Below the pieces are notes generated by a model that worked only from the letters and a program-made list of their open reading frames with translations, was not told the DNA's origin and did not search any database. A stretch of 64,000 nucleotides of DNA from assembly GCA_945901125.1 (NCBI GenBank), contig CAMDKD010000001.1, forward strand, positions 62,001 through 126,000, in the 5' to 3' direction. Positions 24,587-31,877 of this stretch are shown one piece after another. The stretch comes from Bordetella parapertussis. GTDB lineage: Bacteria > Pseudomonadota > Gammaproteobacteria > Burkholderiales > Burkholderiaceae_C. The number at the start of each line of letters is the position of its first letter. Positions within the stretch are counted from its first letter, which is position 1. Both the position numbers and the translations under genes were made by a program.

Positions 24587-26596
24587 ATGAAATATAGAAA
24601 AGAGATAGACGGACTGAGGGCGTTAGCTGTATTACCCGTCATCTTGTTCCACGCAGGCTTTACAACTTTCAGCGGTGGCTTTGTAGGCGTTGATATCTTC
24701 TTCGTAATTAGTGGCTATCTAATCACCACAATCATCGTAGATGAGATGGATAAGGGTTCATTTTCACTTCTTAACTTTTACGAACGAAGAGCCCGAAGAA
24801 TCTTACCAGCCTTATTTTTTGTAATCCTGTGTACGCTTCCATTCGCTTGGTTTTGGATGTTACCGCAAGACTTGAAAAGCTTTTCACAAAGTTTAGTAGC
24901 CGTTCCACTCTTTGCCTCAAACGTTCTTTTTTGGCTTACAAGCGGTTACTTTGATACTGCCTCTGAGCTTAAGCCTTTGCTTCATACTTGGAGCTTAGCT
25001 GTTGAGGAACAGTACTATGTCTTGTTCCCACTATTCTTAATGCTTGCTTGGAAATTAGGTAAAAAGTGGATTATTTCCTTACTAATAATAGTTGCTATTG
25101 TTAGCGTATCTGCCGCGCAATATGGCTCAACAAACCATCCATCATTCACCTTTTATCTGTTACCAACACGGGCTTTTGAGATACTTATTGGAGCCTTAAT
25201 ATCTTTGTATATTAATCACAAACAAAGTATAATTTCAGTCAGTCAGTCAGTCAGTCAGTCAGTCAGTCTGGCTGGTTTGGCACTTGTTCTTTACGCAATA
25301 TTCGCTTTTGATAAGAACACACCATCCCCAAGTTTATACACACTTATACCAACAGTCGGCGCTGGTTTAATTCTAGTATTTGCGAACAACAAAAACATAG
25401 TTGGCAAACTACTGGGAAGTAAAGTAGCTGTAGGAATTGGTTTAATAAGTTATAGCGCTTACTTATGGCATCAGCCATTGCTAGCCTTTGCTAGATTAAG
25501 AAGCATCAATGAACCAAGCCATTTATTGCTTGGACTATTAGCAATGCTATCAATTTTGATGGGTTACTTAAGTTGGAAATATATTGAAACTCCATTTAGA
25601 AATAAAAATACAATCAGACGTAATTCAGTCTTTGTTTGTAGCGTTACAGGAAGTATTTTTTTTATAGCTATTGGGCTTTATGGACATCTTACAAAAGGGA
25701 TTCCAAACAGATTGCCCGCAAGTTCAGCTTCCATTTTCTTTGCCGTTAATGATAAAAACCCAAGGCAAGCCGAATGTCATTTTGGAACAGAAAAATTTCC
25801 TAAACCTCAAGATTCGTGCGTATTAGGAAGCCTAGATAATATACAAGGTGCTCTGCTTGGAGATTCACACGCTGATGCTATTTCCTATGAGTTAGAGAAA
25901 AATCTTGAACTAAAAAATTTAGGATTTTTGAGCCTAACTTACTCTGGATGCCCACCCATACAAAATGTTTATCGAGTAGATGCTCCAATAACAAATAAAT
26001 GTTATGAATATAACGAACAAACATTCAGATTTTTACTACAAAATCCAAAAATTCATTACGTAGTTCTATCAGCTAGATGGACTTTATACCTCGAAAAAAA
26101 TAGGTACAACAATACTGAGGGAGGTATTGAGGATGGGGAAGATGCGTTTATTGATGTCGTTAGTAACGGCAACAGAAAAATTAATGATGAATTAACTAGA
26201 AAAGATTTAGTAAAGAAAAGTTACCGTACAACAATTGAAAATTTACTACAAGCTGGTAAAAAGGTAATCGTTGTCTACCCAATACCAGAAGTAGGATGGG
26301 ATGTTCCAGTTAGACAATTAAAGAAAATATTATTTAACGAGTCAAATGTTGAACCTATAACAACATCCTATTCATCTTTCCAAGTTAGAAATGAGTCAAC
26401 AATAAGGGCGCTTGATTCAATTCCCAGCAATGTAAATCTTATACGAATAAAGCCAGAAAAAATTCTTTGTAATAGCTTTATTAAAGATAGATGTATCACT
26501 CAAATTGACTCTAAAATTCTCTATTATGATGACGATCATTTGTCGAATGAAGGAGCTAAGCTGGTAATTAACGAGGTAATGAAGTTTGTAAAGTGA
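24587..26596 (+). CDS. Acyltransferase-3/SGNH O-acetyltransferase, phase-variable
   Basis: A 669-residue membrane O-acyltransferase of the OafA type. Residues 1 to about 350 are the acyltransferase-3 domain with about ten helices, including EIDGLRALAVLPVILFHA and EQYYVLFP. Residues ~385-669 are an SGNH domain with GDSH (425-428) and DDDHLS (Asp648, His651). Such proteins add acetyl groups to O-antigen or capsule sugars at the inner membrane. The sequence is much poorer in GC than the core genes and than the rest of the island, a sign of separate transfer. At residues 217-227 the frame runs through a TCAG tetranucleotide tract; in the present state the frame is open (ON). Confidence 0.88.
   Translation: MKYRKEIDGLRALAVLPVILFHAGFTTFSGGFVGVDIFFVISGYLITTIIVDEMDKGSFSLLNFYERRARRILPALFFVILCTLPFAWFWMLPQDLKSFSQSLVAVPLFASNVLFWLTSGYFDTASELKPLLHTWSLAVEEQYYVLFPLFLMLAWKLGKKWIISLLIIVAIVSVSAAQYGSTNHPSFTFYLLPTRAFEILIGALISLYINHKQSIISVSQSVSQSVSLAGLALVLYAIFAFDKNTPSPSLYTLIPTVGAGLILVFANNKNIVGKLLGSKVAVGIGLISYSAYLWHQPLLAFARLRSINEPSHLLLGLLAMLSILMGYLSWKYIETPFRNKNTIRRNSVFVCSVTGSIFFIAIGLYGHLTKGIPNRLPASSASIFFAVNDKNPRQAECHFGTEKFPKPQDSCVLGSLDNIQGALLGDSHADAISYELEKNLELKNLGFLSLTYSGCPPIQNVYRVDAPITNKCYEYNEQTFRFLLQNPKIHYVVLSARWTLYLEKNRYNNTEGGIEDGEDAFIDVVSNGNRKINDELTRKDLVKKSYRTTIENLLQAGKKVIVVYPIPEVGWDVPVRQLKKILFNESNVEPITTSYSSFQVRNESTIRALDSIPSNVNLIRIKPEKILCNSFIKDRCITQIDSKILYYDDDHLSNEGAKLVINEVMKFVK
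25235..25268 (+). repeat. TCAG tetranucleotide tract (8.5 copies)
   Basis: Thirty-four bases of uninterrupted TCAG repeats inside the acyltransferase gene, encoding SVSQSVSQSVS between membrane helices. The unit is not a multiple of three, so gain or loss of one copy by slippage shifts the frame and turns the gene off. This is the standard layout of a contingency locus. Confidence 0.9.
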
Positions 26597-26625
26597 AAGT
26601 AATTTAATCAACAAAGGAGAAGGCT

Positions 26626-26838
26626 ATGAATCGCATTGAACAGATTAAGTTAGAACAAAAGAAGTTGGCAGACGAACTTGAAAGCGAGATGCTAAAAGAA
26701 CGTGCCAATGTACTTGCGAGGATGAAGGAAGACATTAAGTTGTTTGGCTTTAAGACTAGTGACTTTAAGGGTGTACTTGCTACACGCAAAAAACGTGGCA
26801 CAGCGGTTAAGAAAGTTGTAGCTAAAAGTAAACCTTAA
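26626..26838 (+). CDS. Small H-NS-like protein lacking the DNA-binding core
   Basis: Seventy residues with AAGGAG 7 bp before the ATG. Residues 1 to ~40 are a charged coiled-coil helix, followed by ARMKEDIKLFGFKTSDFKG, which resembles the end of the oligomerisation domain of betaproteobacterial H-NS proteins. The C-terminus is a basic Lys-rich tail (TRKKRGTAVKKVVAKSKP) and stops where H-NS would have its DNA-binding loop. A truncated H-NS can act as an antagonist by mixed oligomers, but this is an inference. It is co-oriented with the next unknown gene (17-bp gap). An unrelated small basic coiled-coil protein is the alternative. Confidence 0.5.
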   Translation: MNRIEQIKLEQKKLADELESEMLKERANVLARMKEDIKLFGFKTSDFKGVLATRKKRGTAVKKVVAKSKP

Positions 26839-26855
26839 ACGAAACAGGTACAACT

Positions 26856-27659
26856 ATGCCAGCTCCTAAAATTCCTCGTAAGCCCATTCCTAAGTTCACA
26901 AAAGCTGAACTTAATAGAGCCAATCTTTGTGCTGAAGCACTTTGGTATGGAGTGAATTTTAAGACTGGTGACTTGTACCCTATCAGTGACGCAAACTTAA
27001 TGAGCAGATTTGCGTTTAACTTTTACCATTACCACAAGAATAAGAAGAAGTTCCAGCCCGATATTTTTGTGGCTGATGTTCGTGAATTAATCTTAGCTTG
27101 TGGCATTAAGATGCTATTTCGCGGTATAGCTGAAATGGACTTAAGAAAAGGAATTAACAGTCTGTATAAAGACGTTTATCCGCTCTTTCAAAAGTCACTT
27201 AAAAGTCCAAGTAGAGTTAGCTCACATCAAGTCGCGGTTAAGTGTTTAGAAAGCTTAAGCAAAGGGCTTGTTAAAAACCCAGCCGCAAATCGTCTTAATC
27301 TTGCGTCACGCATACTGTTCTTCTTATTGCCAAACATACAGGCGTTTAATATGAATAATAGTGTTGCTATATTTTTCGGTTTACAAACACGTCCTCATCA
27401 TCATTACACTGAATACTTTGAGTTGTTTAGCAAGGGATTGGTTACTAACCAAACTAACTTAAGCAAGTACAAGATGCCACCAGCACGTGATGATTTAGAC
27501 GTAGTAACTTGGAATGAAGCAAGCAGAACTGATTGGTGGAAAAGACGTGTGCTGGACTTAGCTGTGCTACTACACACAAGTCCAAACATATCTGTGTACC
27601 CTAATCTACGCTATATGATTAAACAGCAGATTAAAGCTGACAAGCTAAGCCAACCTTAA
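26856..27659 (+). CDS. Island protein of unknown function
   Basis: A 267-residue soluble protein with no family that I recognise. The N-terminus is basic and Pro-rich (APKIPRKPIPKF). The middle is mainly alpha-helical, with LILACGIKMLFRGIAEMDL, a hydrophobic LNLASRILFFLLPNIQAF and a His cluster PHHHY. The C-terminal part has Trp-rich DWWKRRVLDLAVLL. No signal peptide or clear membrane helix is present. It follows the H-NS-like gene and its stop overlaps the stop of the convergent short recombinase gene by 3 bp. Codon use is AT-rich like the rest of the element. No function is proposed. Confidence 0.7.
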   Translation: MPAPKIPRKPIPKFTKAELNRANLCAEALWYGVNFKTGDLYPISDANLMSRFAFNFYHYHKNKKKFQPDIFVADVRELILACGIKMLFRGIAEMDLRKGINSLYKDVYPLFQKSLKSPSRVSSHQVAVKCLESLSKGLVKNPAANRLNLASRILFFLLPNIQAFNMNNSVAIFFGLQTRPHHHYTEYFELFSKGLVTNQTNLSKYKMPPARDDLDVVTWNEASRTDWWKRRVLDLAVLLHTSPNISVYPNLRYMIKQQIKADKLSQP

Positions 27660-28231
27660 ATTAGCTCAATCGCTTTCCGTTTCATAGCGTCGTTGACGTC
27701 TATATAGCATTGTGTTGTGCTGATGTTAGCGTGTCTAGCAATGCTTTGTAATACCCTAACTGACACGCCTTTGTCAGCTAAATTGGTAATCGCCGTACGA
27801 CGCGGTGAATGTGAACTAGCACCATCAATCCCAACATTGCGGAATAAGTGATGGAAGAATTGGCATAGCGTGTTGCTATTCCAACCTTCAATTGGACGCT
27901 TTTGTGAATAAAACAGCTTGTCAGTAATTGATTTATACGGCACAGCTTTAACGTAAGCTTGTAGCTCTTTGCGTAGCTTATCGCTTACAAATACTGTCCC
28001 AGTCTTGCTACCTTTAGTCTGTTCTGCGCTTAAGTAAATCTCAGCTTTAATCTTGCCCTCAGTGTCTAATACGTCCGCATAACGCAAGCTAGCACATTCC
28101 TTAACCCTTAATGCGGCATACAGCATTGTTAAAAACATTGCCCTATTGCGTTCTGCGTGTGGACGTGTTGCCACGTAGTCCAATACCCTACGTGTTTCTG
28201 TGGCTGTTAGCGTTTTAGCTTGTTTAGACAT
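27656..28231 (-). CDS. Short tyrosine recombinase (catalytic domain only)
   Basis: A 191-residue tyrosine recombinase. All active-site residues are visible: Arg42 (ALRVKE), Lys73 or Lys76, His141-x-x-Arg144 (HSPRR), His167 (ARHANIS) and the nucleophile Tyr176 (TTQCYIDV). The start is ATG 28231, with AAGGAGAG at the right distance; an upstream extension to 28321 lacks a ribosome site. There is almost no N-terminal core-binding domain, a size like the FimB/FimE-type recombinases and unlike the usual island integrases. It could act in resolution, inversion or replication-dimer processing. It is the second recombinase of the element. Confidence 0.82.
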   Translation of the reverse strand: MSKQAKTLTATETRRVLDYVATRPHAERNRAMFLTMLYAALRVKECASLRYADVLDTEGKIKAEIYLSAEQTKGSKTGTVFVSDKLRKELQAYVKAVPYKSITDKLFYSQKRPIEGWNSNTLCQFFHHLFRNVGIDGASSHSPRRTAITNLADKGVSVRVLQSIARHANISTTQCYIDVNDAMKRKAIELI

Positions 28232-28720
28232 TAGTGCTCTCCTTAATGTAAGCTTTTCAATGTCTAAAGTGTATTTTCTTTGTTTCTTAATTCCTACCGA
28301 TTTTTTGTCAAGCTGTGTCAATTAGAAATCCTCAATGATTACGCCAACTTAGCGTATGAATAGCAAAAAACCAAAGCTTTTACTTATTAGCTTTGGTTCT
28401 GTATTTATTGGATTTTGAAGCTGATTGCGTGATTTTTAAGCAGACTTACGTATAAGCCCTACACGCTGTTTTAAGCTAGCCCAGCTACCCAAGCTTAGCT
28501 CAGCTTGCTTTAAGCGTTTGTAGCTTGTTTAATTCAGCCTACTGTAGCTTTGCTGTTGTAGACACGCTCAGTGTTAGCTTTACTCTGTTACTTTAAGTTT
28601 AAGTTTTGACTGTTTCAGTGTTAGCTTTAAGTGTTTACTAGAATTTAGACAAAGCTTCGCCAATTAAAGCTAACAAGCTTTATTAAAATCAGCAAGATCC
28701 AAACGTGGGCGTTAGTGCTG
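28232..28720. other. Noncoding iteron-like region, candidate replication origin
   Basis: A 489-bp region without a gene, between the rep gene and the short recombinase. GTTAGCTTTA occurs directly at 28573-28582 and 28620-28629 (as part of a 14-bp repeat CAGTGTTAGCTTTA) and inverted at 28665-28674. Many AAGCTT and GCTTAA words fill the stretch. Repeated words beside a Rep gene suggest Rep-binding iterons or a nick-site region. This is inferred from layout. Confidence 0.45.
28369..28398 (-). terminator. Rho-independent terminator, minus strand
   Basis: A perfect 10-bp stem AACCAAAGCT and AGCTTTGGTT around a 10-base loop; on the minus strand it is followed by a T-run. It lies between the rep gene and the short recombinase, both on the minus strand, and would stop rep transcripts before the recombinase gene. 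Confidence 0.65.
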
Positions 28721-29245
28721 TTAAGCTAAGTGCCAAAGCACGTTATCCGTGTCTTTAGTACCTAGTTCTTTTGTGATGTATTCCATCCAACCGCTATCTG
28801 TAATATCAACCTTATGCTCAGCGTCAATATGTTCAACGTGTAGTTTCGCGTTTGTAACAAGCGTATCAAATTGATTAAACTTAACGTGACTTGGTAAACC
28901 GCCAATAGCAAAGTGTAAGTGTAAGTTTTTGCTACTACGCTCACCCTCAACTACTGGTAGATACATAAGCGTGTATCCAAACTTGTCAGCGTTACGCTTA
29001 CCAAATACTTGTCTGTTTAGTTTTTGTGTAAAGCGTTTAGCAATACGCTCACAGTCAGTACGTGTCAGCTTACGCTTATACGTGCCTCTGTCAGTTGTTT
29101 CTACAATAGTCTGCTTGAGTGTTAATGTTAGAGCTAGCGGAAATTCCTTACTCATACCACTTAACCACGTGCGTGTTGCCGCCTTTTGCGTCGGCAAGGC
29201 GTTTGGGTTATAGGCTGTACGAATGCGTATTTCTTGTAGTTTCAT
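28721..29245 (-). CDS. HUH-endonuclease Rep-like protein
   Basis: A 174-residue protein with the three motifs of a rolling-circle replication initiator in the right order: a hydrophobic motif I strand (FPLALTLTLK, residues 35-44), motif II HLH (His109-Leu-His111, metal-binding HUH) and motif III Tyr156-x-x-Lys159 (MEYITKE) for single-strand nicking. The single catalytic Tyr is as in small plasmid and satellite Reps; a resemblance to inovirus-type Gp2 proteins is possible. The start is taken as ATG 29245; a TTG at 29260 is the alternative, and no strong ribosome site is seen. It is transcribed away from the DUF6641-like gene. This implies that the element can replicate after excision. Confidence 0.7.
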   Translation of the reverse strand: MKLQEIRIRTAYNPNALPTQKAATRTWLSGMSKEFPLALTLTLKQTIVETTDRGTYKRKLTRTDCERIAKRFTQKLNRQVFGKRNADKFGYTLMYLPVVEGERSSKNLHLHFAIGGLPSHVKFNQFDTLVTNAKLHVEHIDAEHKVDITDSGWMEYITKELGTKDTDNVLWHLA

Positions 29246-29265
29246 ACTAGTATTTAGCAAGAACC

Positions 29266-29289
29266 AAAGGAAACAAGATATTTTCCTTT
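29266..29289. promoter_or_regulatory. Inverted repeat upstream of rep
   Basis: AAAGGAAA and TTTCCTTT (8-bp arms, 8-bp spacer), 21 bp upstream of the rep start, in the divergent promoter region. It may be an operator for copy-number control or part of the leading-strand origin. Confidence 0.4.
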
Positions 29290-29350
29290 AGGTTGTCCTT
29301 AACGTAATCTGAAACTACAGTACAAATTCCTTAACTAAACGGAGATTTGT

Positions 29351-29788
29351 ATGTCAGTTATTGCCAAACTAAAGCTTATTGCTAGCAAACGCGAGCATAA
29401 CCATAACCCTATTATTGTTCGTCGCAATAAACTTGCTTTGAAACTAGATGAACAACTAGCACTTTGTACAGCACAAAAAGAAGGACGTTTGTACGCACCT
29501 AAGCGTATTAAGACTGTGACTAACGCTGATGGTGAACGTGTAAGTGTTGAAACTACCAAGCGTGTTAAAGAATGGTTTTGGACTACGAGCACAGGCAAGA
29601 TTAACTTGGCTGTGCGCTATGGTAGCAAAGTGCTGGAGCTTAGCAAGGGTAAGAATGCGATTGAATTGAGTACGGGTGAAGAGCTTATCGCCACTTTGAG
29701 TTTGCTTAAAGATGCTGTTATTGCTGGCGAACTGGATGACGCTATTACTAACGCAAGCGATAAGTTACGTTCTGGCTTTTCTAAATGA
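29351..29788 (+). CDS. DUF6641-like island protein
   Basis: A 145-residue protein with a Lys/Arg-rich N-terminal half (VIAKLKLIASKREHNHNPIIVRRNKLALKLDEQL), a conserved-looking centre (AQKEGRLYAPKRIKTV) and VKEWFWTTSTGKINLAVRYGSKVLEL, ending in an acidic helix. It matches my memory of DUF6641, a family found on small phage-like and integrative elements beside Rep genes. The basic nature suggests nucleic-acid binding. The gene diverges from rep and probably forms an operon with the proline-rich gene 74 bp downstream. Function unknown. Confidence 0.55.
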   Translation: MSVIAKLKLIASKREHNHNPIIVRRNKLALKLDEQLALCTAQKEGRLYAPKRIKTVTNADGERVSVETTKRVKEWFWTTSTGKINLAVRYGSKVLELSKGKNAIELSTGEELIATLSLLKDAVIAGELDDAITNASDKLRSGFSK

Positions 29789-29861
29789 TTGATTAAGGAC
29801 TGGCTACCAATAGTCAGTCCTTGTCTTCTATTCTCGCTAAATATAAGAATAGGAGACAATT

Positions 29862-30383
29862 ATGCGGATTAGTGAGATAACAGACGCACAAGGGCAGTTG
29901 GAGTTACTACGCACAGTAATTGACAACACTTGGACAGCAATAGCACAGCAGGCGGAACAAGAGAAACGTGCTGAGGCTGAACGTAAGGAAAAAGCTAAGC
30001 TTAAGCCACGTAGTCATAAGCCTATATCCATTCCTAAAGCACCTTCACCACCCCCACTTAAAAAGCCTAAGCCACCCCTAAGTAAACAACCAACCCCCAC
30101 ACCTAATGTACCCAACCCTAACAAAGCAAATACCATAACTCCTGTACGTAGCACAACAAAACCTATACCCAATTTTCAACCCCAAGCTAACCCCCAACTT
30201 AAGCCCTTACCTAATAACGCACCTACGTCAGTACAAAACACGCCTAATCCGCCAAAAGATGGGTATTTAGACAAGAATATAGGCGTAATTAAAAAAGACG
30301 AACGTGGGGATGAAAGGCATAGTAAAAATGGTATACGCACTCTTAAAAAATTACCGCGCAATTTTCAGTACCCAAGTACTTAA
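29862..30383 (+). CDS. Proline-rich island protein of unknown function
   Basis: A 173-residue protein. Residues 1-45 form a helix (MRISEITDAQGQLELLRTVI and a charged EKRAEAERKEKAK stretch); residues ~50-125 are a disordered Pro/Lys/Asn linker with many PKPP and NPNK words; the last 40 residues are charged and basic. No membrane helix or signal peptide is seen. AGGAG lies 8 bp upstream of the ATG. A helix plus a long Pro-rich linker suggests a scaffold or a protein-binding tail. The gene converges on the integrase gene. Confidence 0.6.
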   Translation: MRISEITDAQGQLELLRTVIDNTWTAIAQQAEQEKRAEAERKEKAKLKPRSHKPISIPKAPSPPPLKKPKPPLSKQPTPTPNVPNPNKANTITPVRSTTKPIPNFQPQANPQLKPLPNNAPTSVQNTPNPPKDGYLDKNIGVIKKDERGDERHSKNGIRTLKKLPRNFQYPST

Positions 30384-30427
30384 GCTTTTGGGGTGGTGAT
30401 TTTTTACCTATACCCCCACCTTATAGC

Positions 30428-31717
30428 TTACTTAGGAATCAGTAAGCCATCTTTGTAATAGTACTGTGGCATAGCGTTTTCTATCATCTTGCGTTCTGTC
30501 GTATGGTAATAAGTCTTCTCAATTTGAGCCGTACTTGTTCCACAAGTTTCAGCTACTTGAGTTGGTGAAGCGCCCTTATTAATCATATCGGTAATGAAGT
30601 AGTGGCGGAAACTATACGGCACTAAATCTCTCACTTCTCTATTCTCAATTTCACAGCGTGTGAGTATCTCGTCAAAGTGGTAAAGGATTACACGTGGAGT
30701 TAAAGCACTTAAGCCGTCCGTACTAAACGCTAATGTTTTGGCAAATGGCGTTGCTTTCTTGTTGTCTTTATGCGCCTTAGCGTATCTCGTATGTAGGAAT
30801 GTGTATAAGTCACTAAAGTATTCCCAATCCTTTATTACAAAGCTCCTCGTCTTCCTAACCTTAGTTGTCTTGCCTCTTACCGTTATCTTTACTAAGCTGT
30901 AAGGATTTCCGTCTTCTTCCCCTTTAACGTGCTTTTCCATCCAGCTAATGTCAGCCCAAGTTAGCTGTAATTGCTCCCCTCTACGTAAGCCAGTAATGAT
31001 TGCTATAAGCAAATAATAGGCTGTAATGACTTTATTAAGATTGCCATACAAGCTTAAGTCTTGCTTGGCTTCTTTAATATAGCTTTCAAGCTCAGTCTTA
31101 ATGGCAACTATTTCTTCGTCTGTAAATGTGTTGCGCCTGTTCTTTTCATCACCTGTATCTACTTTAGGTAGCTTCTTAAAGTCAAATGCTTCAATATAAG
31201 TTTCGCCACGCTTATGTAGCCAACTCATCATTGCGTTAATCGTACTTTGTTCGTTAAGTATGGTTGTACGACTGACTGGTAATTTCTTTTTATTCTTCGT
31301 ACGTTCGTGAAAATAGTTCTCACAGTCTGTACGTTCCATCTCCTTAAGCTTGGTGTCTTTGCCAATAAACTTAAGCCAATGCTCTAAGTGTGTTTTGATA
31401 GTGCTAAGCCTACCTTTAACGATTAACTCTGCTTCAGCATCTTTAGCTCTTTGCTTAACGTACTCCTCTACACCTTGCTTAGATGTCATTGAAAAGTACG
31501 TCTTGCCTGCTAATTGCTGTGCCATTAGCTCGTGATAGTACTTCTTAGCCTTTGCCTCTGCTGTATCTCTATTTCTTGTTCGTAGACTGAAACGTGCGTA
31601 CTTCTTTTCCTTAGCCAACCACATACGCATCTGCCAATACTCACCTCGTGTGTAGATTAAGGCTTCTTCGTAAATGGCTATTTCATTGGGCTTTAATGAT
31701 GGTTTTTTTAGTGGCAT
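30428..31717 (-). CDS. int: Tyrosine integrase of the guaA island
   Basis: A 429-residue site-specific recombinase. The N-terminal part (to ~100) looks like an arm-binding domain, the SAM-like core-binding domain spans ~100-185, and the catalytic domain follows. Active-site residues are Arg245 (TGLRRGEQ), Lys283-286 region, Tyr368-x-x-Arg371 (PYSFRHYF, with Tyr replacing the usual His) and the nucleophile Tyr403 or Tyr404 (KTYYH). The usual LGH box is TCGTS. The gene begins 165 bp from the right core repeat and is transcribed away from guaA, the normal place for an island integrase. It should catalyse insertion at guaA and excision. Confidence 0.9.
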   Translation of the reverse strand: MPLKKPSLKPNEIAIYEEALIYTRGEYWQMRMWLAKEKKYARFSLRTRNRDTAEAKAKKYYHELMAQQLAGKTYFSMTSKQGVEEYVKQRAKDAEAELIVKGRLSTIKTHLEHWLKFIGKDTKLKEMERTDCENYFHERTKNKKKLPVSRTTILNEQSTINAMMSWLHKRGETYIEAFDFKKLPKVDTGDEKNRRNTFTDEEIVAIKTELESYIKEAKQDLSLYGNLNKVITAYYLLIAIITGLRRGEQLQLTWADISWMEKHVKGEEDGNPYSLVKITVRGKTTKVRKTRSFVIKDWEYFSDLYTFLHTRYAKAHKDNKKATPFAKTLAFSTDGLSALTPRVILYHFDEILTRCEIENREVRDLVPYSFRHYFITDMINKGASPTQVAETCGTSTAQIEKTYYHTTERKMIENAMPQYYYKDGLLIPK

Positions 31718-31722
31718 ATGGG

Positions 31723-31784
31723 ATTAAAGTTACCTACGAAATTGAATAGCTACAGTTTTGTGTAGCTTTACGTGTAACTTTAAT
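31723..31784. promoter_or_regulatory. Nested inverted repeats in the integrase promoter
   Basis: An outer perfect 11-bp pair (ATTAAAGTTAC at 31723-31733, GTAACTTTAAT at 31774-31784) encloses an inner 7-bp pair (AGCTACA at 31748-31754, TGTAGCT at 31761-31767). It starts 6 bp before the int ATG and overlaps its promoter, so a repressor or recombinase arm-site role is likely. The related words CAGTTTTGTG (31753) and AAGTTTTGTG (31825) lie in the same interval. Confidence 0.55.
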
Positions 31785-31877
31785 TCCACTGCCTAATAAA
31801 ATCAAGCACTTGTTTGACTTGTGAAAGTTTTGTGTAACTACAAAACCTATATAAATCAAGTACTTATATAAAGAAAA

